From positions 62,001 through 126,000 of the forward strand of contig JBAZWL010000006.1 of NCBI GenBank assembly GCA_041660405.1: a stretch of 64,000 nt of DNA, read 5' to 3'. Shown here piece after piece: positions 20,247 through 28,703 of this stretch. Both the position numbers and the translations under genes were made by a program. Each line of letters begins with the position of its first letter. Position 1 is the first letter of the stretch. The notes below the pieces were generated by a model. It had not been told where the DNA came from. It ran no database searches and saw nothing but the letters and a program-made list of their open reading frames with translations. Source of the stretch: Taibaiella sp041660405 (GTDB lineage Bacteria; Bacteroidota; Bacteroidia; Chitinophagales; Chitinophagaceae).

Positions 20247-20267
20247 TATTATGATTCAAATGATACT

Positions 20268-22490
20268 TTATTCTTCATCATTCTTCATTGACATTTTCCG
20301 ATATGCCTTAATGAAGATGGCCCCCAGGTTTTTATTTGGTGGTACATAATCGCTAAACAGGTCTTGTTCCTGTGCACCCCTTTTAGCGAAATAAGTATCC
20401 AGTCCAGCCCAGGTATCAATCCAGTTTACATCTTTACCTTCCAGTATCTGGTCGAACATAGAGCGGATAATCGGCTCATTGATACTTTTGGAACCTACCT
20501 GTTTGGACGAAATGATATTGGCATCCGGAGATTTATCCAGCACCTGCGCCAGATTATGATATCCACCACAAGAACCCAGCATTACTATTTTCACTTCAGG
20601 GGAAAGATTTTCCAGCGATCCACCCAGGTGGTAACTATGTCCACGATGAATAACCATAGTAGGGGCTATCTCTTTTTCTGATAGATATTTCTGCAAAGCC
20701 CTTTGTGCCTCCTCATCTTTTGGCTCTTCCAACGGCAGATTCGCATACACGGTTATAGGGTGCTCTCCATTGGAAGTGAAGGTTATCCAGTCTTTATTTG
20801 AAGTGGATTTCCATTTTGTAGCGGGGAAATTGCCTTTGAAACTGGCAAATGATGATTTCCCATCTTCATCGCCATAAAAGAATGCCTGAACCACTACTTC
20901 GCCTTTAGCATTTTTCAATGATTCGTAAGGCACGTAAGTAATAGGCGGTATCACGCTTAGCTCTCCGCTTAGCGCATCCGAATTATCTGCGCTGTTAAAT
21001 ATGGTGCTTAATAATCCATAAACGATCACCCCTTTTTCGCTCTCCTTATTGTTACTTTTATAGGTACGCTCGTAGTTACTTTTAATTTCATCTTTCAGGA
21101 AAGAGATCAACTTGGGATCCGTAATGCTGCCAAAAGCATCGGCCACATCTACGGCATCTTCAAGATCATCATCGGCACCGCGCTCCAGGTTGGCCACAAA
21201 ATCTTTCATCAGGGCGGATTTCTGATCTTCTTCCATGGTAGCGAGGAAAGGCGATAAGGTATTGTAACCGGCCGCCATACGAATGAAGGTACGGAAGTGG
21301 CTTTTATGTACTTTTTCCAGCAATTGATCGCCGGTCATGGGTTTCATTTTTTCCAGCATGCGGTCAAACATCCAGGTAAAGCTGCTGGTATAGATCTCAT
21401 CCTGGCTACCGATCATCATAAAATACAAATCTTCGGCACCAAAATCCATCAATGATTTGAACCTTACCGGGGCAGGGGAATCGTGCAGGCGATTTACCTC
21501 ACGTACCAGTTCCAGGCCACGCAGGTTCAATTCTTGGTCTACCGATTTTTCTGAAATATTGCTTCCCGATATTTTAAGTTCCACAAGGGCTTTATAATAA
21601 GCCTTCGCATTGGAAGTAATAGCATCAACCTCTCTTATCGTTCTTTTCTTATTATGAATATCGGTAAGGAAAGGCAGCGCTTTTAGTGGTGTGCGAGATT
21701 CTGTACCAATGCGCACAATGGTCTGCACCAAAGGATCTTTATTACGACGGACCGCCGCACTCAAATAACTGGTTGACGTAGCATAAGTAAGAATAGTACC
21801 TGGTACAATTTTGGCCGCAGCAGCAATTACAGGATCAGCATACGATTCGCGGGCAAACTCCGGCAGACGTTTGATCATTATTTCAGGCTTGGCCTTACCT
21901 ACAGATTCAAATACATAAGCCTTTGCCTCGGGGAAGCCATCCAGCAATTCGCTATTGTCTAAAGTATAAATATTGTCGTTTTGCTTCACATAATCCATCA
22001 CCCTGTTTTGCTCGCGGGCAAGCCACAGCTCTTCAAAATTGGTTACCGATCTGCGGATGTAATTAGCATTATCGGGTGTAAGGGTTTTGGCATTGAGGCG
22101 CTTCATCATATTTTCGAGCGCACGGTGATATTGTATTTTGGTTTGACTAGGGGTATTGGGGAAATTCTCGATGTGTGTAATAATATGAGGCACATCTTTA
22201 AGCAAAGCCTGGGTTACAATACGGGACACTACTGTATCTTCCAGATCTATTACACCATCGGCAGAACCATCTTTCATGTCTGCTTTTTTCACCTGCTTTT
22301 CTACATTACCGGTAAACATTTGCCGGTTGATAGGGATAGGCGCAATCAGCGTATCGATCTGCCAGGGTTCCAGCTTTTCGGTTTTATCCTTCTTCTTTTT
22401 CTTCTTTTTACGCTGCGCAGATGCATCTACCGACAGTACGAGTGACAAAGACGCAACAAGCAGGAAAAACAGGGCAATTTTTTTGTTCAT
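20268..22490 (-). CDS. Secreted protein with caspase-like (clan CD) C-terminal signature, paralog B
   Basis: A 740-aa protein, homologous throughout to the 739-aa neighbour (shared blocks PWQIDTLI, KIQYHRALEN, FIRMAAGYN, IPPNKNLGA or VPPNKNLGA). After the signal peptide comes a polylysine tract (RKKKKKKKDK, about residues 27-36) absent from paralog A. The candidate dyad is VIHRGHSY (H615/H618) and VMLGSCGG (C641). The strict conservation of these two blocks in otherwise diverged copies supports an active site. The pair looks like a local duplication. Secretion is inferred from the signal peptide. No family name is claimed. Confidence 0.75.
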   Translation of the reverse strand: MNKKIALFFLLVASLSLVLSVDASAQRKKKKKKKDKTEKLEPWQIDTLIAPIPINRQMFTGNVEKQVKKADMKDGSADGVIDLEDTVVSRIVTQALLKDVPHIITHIENFPNTPSQTKIQYHRALENMMKRLNAKTLTPDNANYIRRSVTNFEELWLAREQNRVMDYVKQNDNIYTLDNSELLDGFPEAKAYVFESVGKAKPEIMIKRLPEFARESYADPVIAAAAKIVPGTILTYATSTSYLSAAVRRNKDPLVQTIVRIGTESRTPLKALPFLTDIHNKKRTIREVDAITSNAKAYYKALVELKISGSNISEKSVDQELNLRGLELVREVNRLHDSPAPVRFKSLMDFGAEDLYFMMIGSQDEIYTSSFTWMFDRMLEKMKPMTGDQLLEKVHKSHFRTFIRMAAGYNTLSPFLATMEEDQKSALMKDFVANLERGADDDLEDAVDVADAFGSITDPKLISFLKDEIKSNYERTYKSNNKESEKGVIVYGLLSTIFNSADNSDALSGELSVIPPITYVPYESLKNAKGEVVVQAFFYGDEDGKSSFASFKGNFPATKWKSTSNKDWITFTSNGEHPITVYANLPLEEPKDEEAQRALQKYLSEKEIAPTMVIHRGHSYHLGGSLENLSPEVKIVMLGSCGGYHNLAQVLDKSPDANIISSKQVGSKSINEPIIRSMFDQILEGKDVNWIDTWAGLDTYFAKRGAQEQDLFSDYVPPNKNLGAIFIKAYRKMSMKNDEE

Positions 22491-22607
22491 ATTTAAATAT
22501 TAATGGCCAATCTCTTTACAAAGGAGATTTTATTGCTAAACCGGTTAAAATTAAGCTATAGAACGAATGGTATATAGTGTTTAGCAATAATTTTGGTTTA
22601 ATTATTT

Positions 22608-22684
22608 CCCGCAGATTTCGCAGATATTCGCAGAACATGGGTTTTATATAAATTTTTTCTGCGTACATCTGCGAAATCTGCGGG
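22608..22684. repeat. 77-bp element with 17-bp perfect inverted ends
   Basis: CCCGCAGATTTCGCAGA (22608-22624) is exactly inverted at 22668-22684, with CGCAGAA/TTCTGCG pairing inside. It is intergenic between divergent genes. Confidence 0.8.
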
Positions 22685-22727
22685 CTTAATTAATTCCCGC
22701 TGATACCGAATGCGGGACTAAAAACCT

Positions 22728-22735
22728 TATTTTTG
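22728..22735 (+). promoter_or_regulatory. -7 element upstream of CPBP protease
   Basis: TATTTTTG followed by C; it gives a leader of about 45 nt to the ATG at 22788. Confidence 0.45.
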
Positions 22736-22787
22736 CAGCCCTTATATAATAAGGTACCAAAATTGCTAACAGTACCTGTCGCAAACT

Positions 22788-23723
22788 ATGTTTAAAAACT
22801 ACCTGCGGATCCATCCGGCGCCGATTCAGCTATTTATATTTCTTACTTTCTGGTGTGCCCTTATGTTGTTGGGTTTGTTTTTGCAACCACTATATATAAG
22901 GTATGCAACAGGCATTGGTGCCGACCAGCTGCAGGCTTTTCTGGAAAAAGACATGTACAACTATCCGAATGTAATATTTGTTTCCAACGCTTTATTCCAG
23001 GTATTTACCTTTCTGTTACCCGCCGTTATTTACGCTTACCTTGCCGATCCTCAACCCGTAAAATACCTGGGCGGAACAGCACCTGGCAAAAAAATACAAC
23101 CTTTCTGGGTTGTGATATTAGCGATAGGCTTGATCTTTTTCATATCACCATTAGGTACGTGGCTTAAGGAAATTGATTTAGGCGCCACCTCAAAAGCGAT
23201 TGATGAACAACGGGAAAAAATGATCTTGTCCTATTTGAGTTCAGGCAATGCCTGGACAACTTTAAGGAGCATTTTACTTATTGCAATCATTCCTGCTTTT
23301 TGTGAAGAAATATTCTTTAGGGGAATCCTCATGAAGTTTGCGCAAACTATATTTAAAAAATGGTGGCTTTCCATTATTATATCATCATTACTGTTTGCGG
23401 CATTTCACACTACCATTTCCGAGTTCGTACCTATATTTCTTGCCGGTATTATTCTTGGCAGTGTTTACTATCTTACTTCCAGCATCTGGATGAACATTTT
23501 ATTACACCTGTTATTTAATGGCCTGCAAGTAGTGTTGGGCATGTATTCTAATCCGCAAATGGAAAAATCGCTGGAACAACAAGGAACGTTATTGGGTGTT
23601 TTTGGCATAGCAGCAGTAATAGTTGGAGCTTGCCTCTTTATGCTGAATAAAGCAAGAACGCCTTTACCTGCCAACTGGAGCGTAGTGGTTCCGGAAGAAA
23701 AAGAGTTAGAAGCTGAAAGTTAG
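22788..23723 (+). CDS. CPBP family intramembrane glutamic endopeptidase
   Basis: A 311-aa protein with about eight transmembrane helices. The Abi/CPBP (Rce1-like) motifs are intact: PAFCEEIFFRG (E173, E174, R178), AAFHTT near residue 206 and HLLFNGLQ near 240. These proteases cut prenylated proteins in eukaryotes; bacterial members act in bacteriocin immunity or membrane-protein processing. The C-terminus is hydrophilic and acidic. Two phospholipid-synthesis genes follow in the same direction, with a 56-nt gap to cdsA. Confidence 0.9.
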   Translation: MFKNYLRIHPAPIQLFIFLTFWCALMLLGLFLQPLYIRYATGIGADQLQAFLEKDMYNYPNVIFVSNALFQVFTFLLPAVIYAYLADPQPVKYLGGTAPGKKIQPFWVVILAIGLIFFISPLGTWLKEIDLGATSKAIDEQREKMILSYLSSGNAWTTLRSILLIAIIPAFCEEIFFRGILMKFAQTIFKKWWLSIIISSLLFAAFHTTISEFVPIFLAGIILGSVYYLTSSIWMNILLHLLFNGLQVVLGMYSNPQMEKSLEQQGTLLGVFGIAAVIVGACLFMLNKARTPLPANWSVVVPEEKELEAES

Positions 23724-23779
23724 CAATTGGAATTGCCAACTGCCTATTGCCAATTTAAAATTTAAAATTTCCATAAACC

Positions 23780-24613
23780 ATGAACTGGCCAGTATTTTTT
23801 ACCCGACTTGGATCTGCAATAGTATTTGCAGCCATAATGATGTTCGGCTTGCTTTATAAAGATCCCTTTGCCATATTGGGATTGGCCATTCTGATCCAGT
23901 TTCTTTGTATCAGGGAGTTTTTCAAATTGATAGCCAAAATTTATCCTGATGCATGGTTTCCGGGTTGGCTAACCTGGTTTACACAACTGGCCGGAGTATT
24001 GTTTGTATTGAGTGTGCCTATGATTAACGATACGCCGCAATATGCTATTATAGCGCTCATTGTTCCGGCGCTGATGATGCTCACTACTATATTAAATAAG
24101 AAAACAGGACTTATAGCCGGATTTTCAGCGATTGCAGCTTTGATGTATATATCATTGCCCATGGCCTTTTTGGTTACCTTAAGAGCTAATTTTCATTTTG
24201 CAATTCCGCTGGCTTTGATCCTTATGATATGGATGAATGATACGATGGCTTATATCGTGGGTTCGTTTATTGGTAAAACACCCTTTTCGCCTATTTCGCC
24301 TAAGAAAACCTGGGAAGGTACTGCCGGCGGCGCTATCCTTACCATAGCCGGTGCTGCAGTTTGGGGATATTTTTGTCCGCAGGAATTAAAGGCATTTTAT
24401 ACCATGACCGACTGGATGGTATTGGCTCTTTTGGCTGCCATAGCCGGAACTGCAGGCGATCTGTTAGAATCCAAACTAAAAAGGTTGGCCGGTATTAAAG
24501 ATTCCGGAAATATTATGCCCGGACATGGCGGGGCATTAGACCGCTTTGATTCTTTGCTGGTAACGCTGCCATTTGCATTTTGTTATGCTGCATTGTTCAT
24601 GGTACAATCTTAA
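23780..24613 (+). CDS. cdsA: Phosphatidate cytidylyltransferase
   Basis: A 277-aa integral membrane protein that makes CDP-diacylglycerol from CTP and phosphatidate, the branch point for phosphatidylethanolamine and acidic phospholipids. The CDS family signature is complete near the C-terminus: SKLKRLAGIKDSGN, then PGHGGALDRFDS. KTWEGTAGGA precedes it. About eight helices are visible. It is upstream of psd, which acts later in the same pathway. Confidence 0.95.
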   Translation: MNWPVFFTRLGSAIVFAAIMMFGLLYKDPFAILGLAILIQFLCIREFFKLIAKIYPDAWFPGWLTWFTQLAGVLFVLSVPMINDTPQYAIIALIVPALMMLTTILNKKTGLIAGFSAIAALMYISLPMAFLVTLRANFHFAIPLALILMIWMNDTMAYIVGSFIGKTPFSPISPKKTWEGTAGGAILTIAGAAVWGYFCPQELKAFYTMTDWMVLALLAAIAGTAGDLLESKLKRLAGIKDSGNIMPGHGGALDRFDSLLVTLPFAFCYAALFMVQS

Positions 24614-24618
24614 CATTG

Positions 24619-24626
24619 TATCTTTG
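24619..24626 (+). promoter_or_regulatory. -7 element for psd
   Basis: TATCTTTG followed by C lies just after the cdsA stop. It would give psd its own transcript with a leader of about 100 nt rich in ACTTACAACT-like repeats. Confidence 0.45.
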
Positions 24627-24734
24627 CACGCTTTCGAAAATCTCTGATCTCTGATTTGAACAAGGCTTATCGCTTACCAACTGGAAACCACTTACAACTT
24701 ATAACTTACTACTTACAACTAATCACTTACAAAC

Positions 24735-25388
24735 ATGTACATCCACAAGGAAGGTTATATTCACATTCTTATTGCAACTATATTATGGATCGGCATTAGC
24801 TGGCTCAATTATACTTTTCTTTATTCTATACCGGTATTGTATTGGCTGATACAGATCGTCTTTTTTGCGATTTGGTTTTGGGTATTATGGTTCTTCCGTA
24901 TCCCTGTTCGTAAGTTTACCGAAGGGCAGGAACTGATTGTTGCACCGGCAGATGGTAAAGTAGTAGTGATTGAAGAAACGCAGGAAAACGAGTATTTTAA
25001 GGATAAAAGGCTCCAGGTTTCCATTTTTATGTCGCCTTTAAATGTGCACGTAAATCGTAGCCCAATTACCGGAAAAGTGGATTATGTAAAATATCATCCC
25101 GGAAAATACCTGGTGGCCTGGCATCCAAAATCTTCCACAGAGAACGAGAGGACCACTGTGGTTGTTAGCAATAATAATGTAACTTTACTGATGAGGCAAA
25201 TTGCAGGAGCAATGGCTCGCCGTATCAAATATTATGTGAAGGACGGCGATAAAATTCAGCAAAATGCCGAGTTTGGATTTATCCGTTTTGGTTCGAGGGT
25301 AGATGTATTTTTCCCTGTAGGTACCAAAATAGAAGTAAAAATAGGGGAGGCTGTAAAAGGTGGCCAAACTATTCTGGCAAAGATCTAA
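24735..25388 (+). CDS. psd: Phosphatidylserine decarboxylase family protein
   Basis: A 217-aa short-type PSD with two N-terminal helices. It converts phosphatidylserine to phosphatidylethanolamine using a pyruvoyl group made by self-cleavage. The autocleavage site is FGSRVDVF (about residues 178-185), the G-S form used by short PSDs. MSPLNVHVNRSP and VKYHPGKYLVAW are further family blocks. It sits next to cdsA, consistent with a phosphatidylethanolamine pathway. Confidence 0.93.
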   Translation: MYIHKEGYIHILIATILWIGISWLNYTFLYSIPVLYWLIQIVFFAIWFWVLWFFRIPVRKFTEGQELIVAPADGKVVVIEETQENEYFKDKRLQVSIFMSPLNVHVNRSPITGKVDYVKYHPGKYLVAWHPKSSTENERTTVVVSNNNVTLLMRQIAGAMARRIKYYVKDGDKIQQNAEFGFIRFGSRVDVFFPVGTKIEVKIGEAVKGGQTILAKI

Positions 25389-25405
25389 ATAGTAACTAAC
25401 GATAA

Positions 25406-25428
25406 GTAGGGACGCATTGCATGCATCC
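25406..25428. repeat. Single arm of the GACGC palindromic family
   Basis: GTAGGGACGCATTGCATGCA... matches the left arm of the element at 20092 with one change, but no inverted partner follows. It lies 18 nt after the psd stop. Confidence 0.65.
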
Positions 25429-25457
25429 AATTTATAACCGGAGCACGAAATTATTAT

Positions 25458-25964
25458 ATGGTGTTGAGAAAAATAGAAGGCAGCAGCCATCAGCGCAAAA
25501 AAGCAATACAACGTTTTAAAAACAGAATTCCGATGCCCGGAATGGTGGACAAAAAACAACAGGATATAATAGTAATAGATGCAGCTTTAAAATCACTGTA
25601 TAATGATGGCGACAAAGTAACCCGCTCGTTGACCGATGATATCTTGAAGCCATGCAAAATAAACATAACAGAAAAAGATGCTGGCCGTATCTGGGATATT
25701 ATGGTCAATACAGGCCTGGTAAATTCTGTGATCGGATTTGGTAATGCAGGCAAATTAAGTCTTACCAATGAAGGGTACCAATTAATGACCCAGTTTGGTA
25801 GTTACAGCGCTTTCCTGGATGAAAAAAACAAACAAGCGCAGCAAGGACAGAATATGATGTTCCCGCAGTTCATTATTGAACCGGCTGATGATAAGGAAGA
25901 AAAGAAAGAAAACGGAGAAGATGAAAAGAAAGCCGTTGGCCGGAAAGGCGGCCAACACAAATAA
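25458..25964 (+). CDS. Uncharacterised protein, winged-helix-like core
   Basis: A 168-aa soluble protein that I do not recognise. The middle (residues about 35-115) has alternating helices and a glycine turn (GFGNAGKLSLTNEGYQLM) resembling a winged-helix or DUF-type DNA-binding fold. The C-terminal 35 residues are a charged Glu/Lys tail. There is no signal peptide. It is followed 9 nt later by the IscA-type gene, so the two are probably translated from one mRNA. Confidence 0.7.
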   Translation: MVLRKIEGSSHQRKKAIQRFKNRIPMPGMVDKKQQDIIVIDAALKSLYNDGDKVTRSLTDDILKPCKINITEKDAGRIWDIMVNTGLVNSVIGFGNAGKLSLTNEGYQLMTQFGSYSAFLDEKNKQAQQGQNMMFPQFIIEPADDKEEKKENGEDEKKAVGRKGGQHK

Positions 25965-25973
25965 TTAATCAAT

Positions 25974-26315
25974 ATGACAACAACGGAAGTAGCACCTGTT
26001 TCATTTACCGAAGGTGCATTGAAAGAAATAAGATTATTACAACAGCAGCCCGATACGGAAGGCATGTATTTACGTGTAGGCGTAAAAGGTGGCGGTTGTT
26101 CGGGCCTTAGTTATGTATTGGGTTTCGATAAAAAAGAGGATGATGATGTGGAAAGTGTAATACAAGGTATCACCGTAATCATGAAGAAAGCCCACGGTAT
26201 GTATTTGCTGGGTATGGAAATTGATTATGCCAATGGCCTGAATGCAAGAGGATTTATTTTCAATAATCCCAATGCGAGCAGCTCCTGTGGTTGTGGAACA
26301 TCGTTTGCAGTGTAA
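25974..26315 (+). CDS. HesB/IscA/ErpA family iron-sulfur assembly protein
   Basis: A 113-aa A-type carrier. The three conserved cysteines are present: C42 in KGGGCSGLSY, and C105 and C107 in SSCGCGTSF. These proteins bind Fe-S clusters and hand them to apo-proteins. Exact assignment to IscA, SufA or ErpA is not possible from sequence alone, and no suf or isc genes are adjacent. Confidence 0.93.
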   Translation: MTTTEVAPVSFTEGALKEIRLLQQQPDTEGMYLRVGVKGGGCSGLSYVLGFDKKEDDDVESVIQGITVIMKKAHGMYLLGMEIDYANGLNARGFIFNNPNASSSCGCGTSFAV

Positions 26316-26399
26316 GAATTAATGTGTGGCGTGGTATTGAGTTGAAAAATGAAATTGTTACATTTTTGCCTTTCGGTAAAATCTAATACTTGATAAGAT

Positions 26400-27065
26400 T
26401 TGAAAAAGATAATCAGTTATATAGTTTTCATGGCAACTCTTACGGGTTGCTTTGTTGCTTTTGCACAAAGTAAAAAAACGGGCAATAAGCCTGCAAAAGA
26501 AGAAAAGAAAAAGGATAATCTGAATAAGACAGATGGCCTGGATCGTAAGCAGGGCTTGTGGTTTTACAAACATGATGCCCGCATGGGCGAGCCTTTGTAT
26601 TATGAATATGGCAATTACCAGGATGATAAAAAGACCGGCCTTTGGACCAAGCTGGATGCAGAACAAAGTCTGATGGCTACAGAAAATTATTATCATGGTG
26701 TACTTAATGGCACTTCACAATACTACGAAAGAGGCCGGTTGGTATGCATTGGTACTTATCGCGGGTTGAATCAGACGCAAAAATTTGATTCTATCTGGGT
26801 TACCAATCCTATAACTGACATAGATACTCTGGTAGCAGTACCAACAGAAATGGGCTACACCAGACATGGTACATGGCGCTACTATGATGCCGAAACAGGA
26901 CAGATGACTAAAGAAGAAGAGTACCAGGTAGATAATCTCATCTTTGAAAAGGAATACCATCATATATCTAAATCGGATAGCCTGGCTATTAAGAGAAGAG
27001 TTGAAAACTTTCCGCATAATAAAAGAAAAGCGTCTGCAGGTAAATACAGGAGCCAGATCAACTAA
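26400..27065 (+). CDS. Secreted MORN/YwqK-like repeat protein
   Basis: A 221-aa protein with a signal peptide (IVFMATLTGCFVAFAQ) and TTG start. The body carries MORN-like repeats of the form KQGLWFYKHD, KTGLWTKLD, NGTSQYYERG and RHGTWRYYD. This type is often annotated as a YwqK-family toxin-antitoxin component, but there is no partner toxin here. The lysine-rich segment at 25-42 follows the signal. Function is unknown; envelope localisation is inferred. Confidence 0.75.
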   Translation: MKKIISYIVFMATLTGCFVAFAQSKKTGNKPAKEEKKKDNLNKTDGLDRKQGLWFYKHDARMGEPLYYEYGNYQDDKKTGLWTKLDAEQSLMATENYYHGVLNGTSQYYERGRLVCIGTYRGLNQTQKFDSIWVTNPITDIDTLVAVPTEMGYTRHGTWRYYDAETGQMTKEEEYQVDNLIFEKEYHHISKSDSLAIKRRVENFPHNKRKASAGKYRSQIN

Positions 27066-27099
27066 CTTCTATAACCTAGAAAGACAGAAGTGTTTTCAC

Positions 27100-27132
27100 A
27101 AACCTATAAGGTTTTTAAAACCTTATAGGTTT
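27100..27132. repeat. 33-nt palindrome (copy 3)
   Basis: AAACCTATAAGGTTTT, then T, then the exact reverse complement (16+1+16). It lies 35 nt past the MORN-like gene. Confidence 0.85.
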
Positions 27133-27184
27133 ATTGATTAGAATTAGGAATACTTCTTTATTTCGATTTTTATTTAATCTTTAC

Positions 27185-27340
27185 TATCTTCGCAGCCGTT
27201 GAAGAAAAAATAGTGCAACACATTCAAACTATAAAGCAAATAAAGATAAAGCTTTGCCTAGCCAGGTGAGCCGTAGTCTTATTGTGTAAAAAATAAAATC
27301 AATAATTCGTGAGCTTACCGTAACAGGTAAGCTTTTTTTG
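27185..27340 (+). ncRNA. Candidate terminated leader RNA or small RNA upstream of lysA
   Basis: TATCTTCG at 27185-27192 is a possible -7 element. About 135 nt later an intrinsic terminator (27312-27340) stops transcription before lysA at 27372. The space between has no ORF and contains the pairing blocks AAAGCTTT and CCTAGCCAGG. It is either an attenuator or riboswitch-like leader for lysA, or a free small RNA. It does not show the lysine riboswitch core sequences I know. Confidence 0.4.
27312..27340 (+). terminator. Intrinsic terminator 32 nt before lysA
   Basis: AGCTTACC (27312-27319), loop GTAACA, GGTAAGCT (27326-27333), then seven T in all (27333-27339). There is no gene between the previous palindrome and this terminator. 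Confidence 0.85.
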
Positions 27341-27371
27341 TGTCCATCCATTAACTTAAAACAAAAACAGA

Positions 27372-28580
27372 ATGAGTACGTCGATTGCCTCACAGCAACT
27401 TATCCAGCTGGCCAATGAATTTGGTGCCCCCCTTTATGTTTATGATGCTGAAACTATGCGCAAGCAATATCGTAAACTGGAAGATGCATTTAAAGAGTGT
27501 AATGTCAAGATTCACTATGCAGCCAAGGCATTGACCAATATTCATGTGCTGAAATTGTTTAAGGAAATGGGTGCCGGCCTGGATGCTGTTTCTATCGAAG
27601 AAGTAAAGATTGGGATTATGGCAGGCTTCGCTCCTGAAGAAATATTGTATACACCTAACTGCGTTTCCTTTGCTGAAATAGAAGAATGTGTTGCCCTTGG
27701 TGTGAAACTGAATATTGATAACATATCTATCCTGGAGCAATTCGGTAATAAATATGGCTCCACGGTTCCGGTTTGCATTCGCGTGAATCCGCACATTATG
27801 GCTGGTGGTCATTACAAAATATCTACCGGGCATATTGATAGCAAGTTTGGCATATCCGTACACCAGATGCGCCATGTAGAGCGGCTTATCAAATCGCTCA
27901 ATATTAAAGTAGAAGGCATCCATATGCATACCGGAAGCGACATATTGGACGTAGATGTATTTCTGAATGGTGCAGAGATACTCTTTGATCTGGCGCTGGC
28001 TTTTCCCGAATTGGAATATATAGATTTTGGTAGCGGTTTTAAAGTAGGTTACAAGCCTGATGATGTTACTACCGACATTAAATTATTAGGAAAAAAACTG
28101 ACTGCCCGTTACAAGAAATTCTGCAAAGATTACGGAAGAGAAATTCAGATACACTTTGAGCCCGGTAAATTCCTGGTGAGCGAATCAGGGTATTTCCTGG
28201 CAAAGGTAAATGTGATCAAACACACTACAGCAACAGTTTTCGCAGGACTTGATACTGGCTTCAATCACCTGATGAGGCCAACCTTATATGAAGCCTATCA
28301 TTACATCACCAACTTGTCGCATCCCCATGGTAAACAAAGAGTGTACACCGTGGTGGGTTATATTTGCGAGACAGACACTTTTGCCTGGGACCGCCCGTTG
28401 AAAGAAGTAAGGGAAGGGGATGTATTATGTTTTCATAATGCCGGAGCATATGGTTTTATGATGGCCTCCAACTATAATTCCCGTCTACGTCCTGCAGAAG
28501 TATTGGTCGATGGTGAAAAGGTGAAATTAATTCGCCGAAGGGAAACGCTGGAAGATCTTTTGGCAACACAAATTAGTTGA
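27372..28580 (+). CDS. lysA: Diaminopimelate decarboxylase
   Basis: A 402-aa fold-III PLP enzyme that decarboxylates meso-diaminopimelate to lysine. The PLP lysine is K52 in IHYAAKALTN. HMHTGSDI, FEPGKFLV, GYICETDTFAWDR and HNAGAYGFMMASNYNSRLRP are family motifs of the decarboxylase. Carboxynorspermidine decarboxylase is a less likely alternative. The gene follows a terminator-bearing leader and ends in its own terminator, so it is monocistronic. Confidence 0.93.
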   Translation: MSTSIASQQLIQLANEFGAPLYVYDAETMRKQYRKLEDAFKECNVKIHYAAKALTNIHVLKLFKEMGAGLDAVSIEEVKIGIMAGFAPEEILYTPNCVSFAEIEECVALGVKLNIDNISILEQFGNKYGSTVPVCIRVNPHIMAGGHYKISTGHIDSKFGISVHQMRHVERLIKSLNIKVEGIHMHTGSDILDVDVFLNGAEILFDLALAFPELEYIDFGSGFKVGYKPDDVTTDIKLLGKKLTARYKKFCKDYGREIQIHFEPGKFLVSESGYFLAKVNVIKHTTATVFAGLDTGFNHLMRPTLYEAYHYITNLSHPHGKQRVYTVVGYICETDTFAWDRPLKEVREGDVLCFHNAGAYGFMMASNYNSRLRPAEVLVDGEKVKLIRRRETLEDLLATQIS

Positions 28581-28604
28581 TACTCAAGCGTATTTTATAC
28601 GATT

Positions 28605-28639
28605 AATAGGTATGGCACCAGTCATACCTATTTCTTTTT
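28605..28639 (+). terminator. Terminator after lysA
   Basis: AATAGGTATG pairs with CATACCTATT (28623-28632) around an 8-nt loop, followed by TCTTTTT. Confidence 0.8.
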
Positions 28640-28677
28640 CCCCCTATTGGCGTGAGCAATACCATAATTGCCTCCGA

Positions 28678-28685
28678 TAACTTTG
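28678..28685 (+). promoter_or_regulatory. -7 element of the outer-membrane barrel gene
   Basis: TAACTTTG followed by C ends 18 nt before the ATG at 28704. It overlaps the upstream in-frame TTG at 28668, which rules that start out. Confidence 0.6.
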
Positions 28686-28703
28686 CGGTGTAAAACTACT
28701 AGC

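Larger units (their letters stand above)
19402..20267. other. Repeat-filled spacer between the two caspase-like paralogs
   Basis: No gene is seen. The space holds a 33-nt palindrome (19570), an array of CCTA...TAGG mini-palindromes (19664-19931), a 105-bp inverted-repeat element (20092) and a terminator-like palindrome (20218). Confidence 0.8.

Noticed and set aside
20107..20349. 80-aa ORF across the 105-bp element
   Set aside because: It is made of the repeat itself and overlaps the end of the 740-aa gene.
27193..27311. Lysine riboswitch before lysA
   Set aside because: The conserved core sequences of that class were not seen; only the terminator and position fit.
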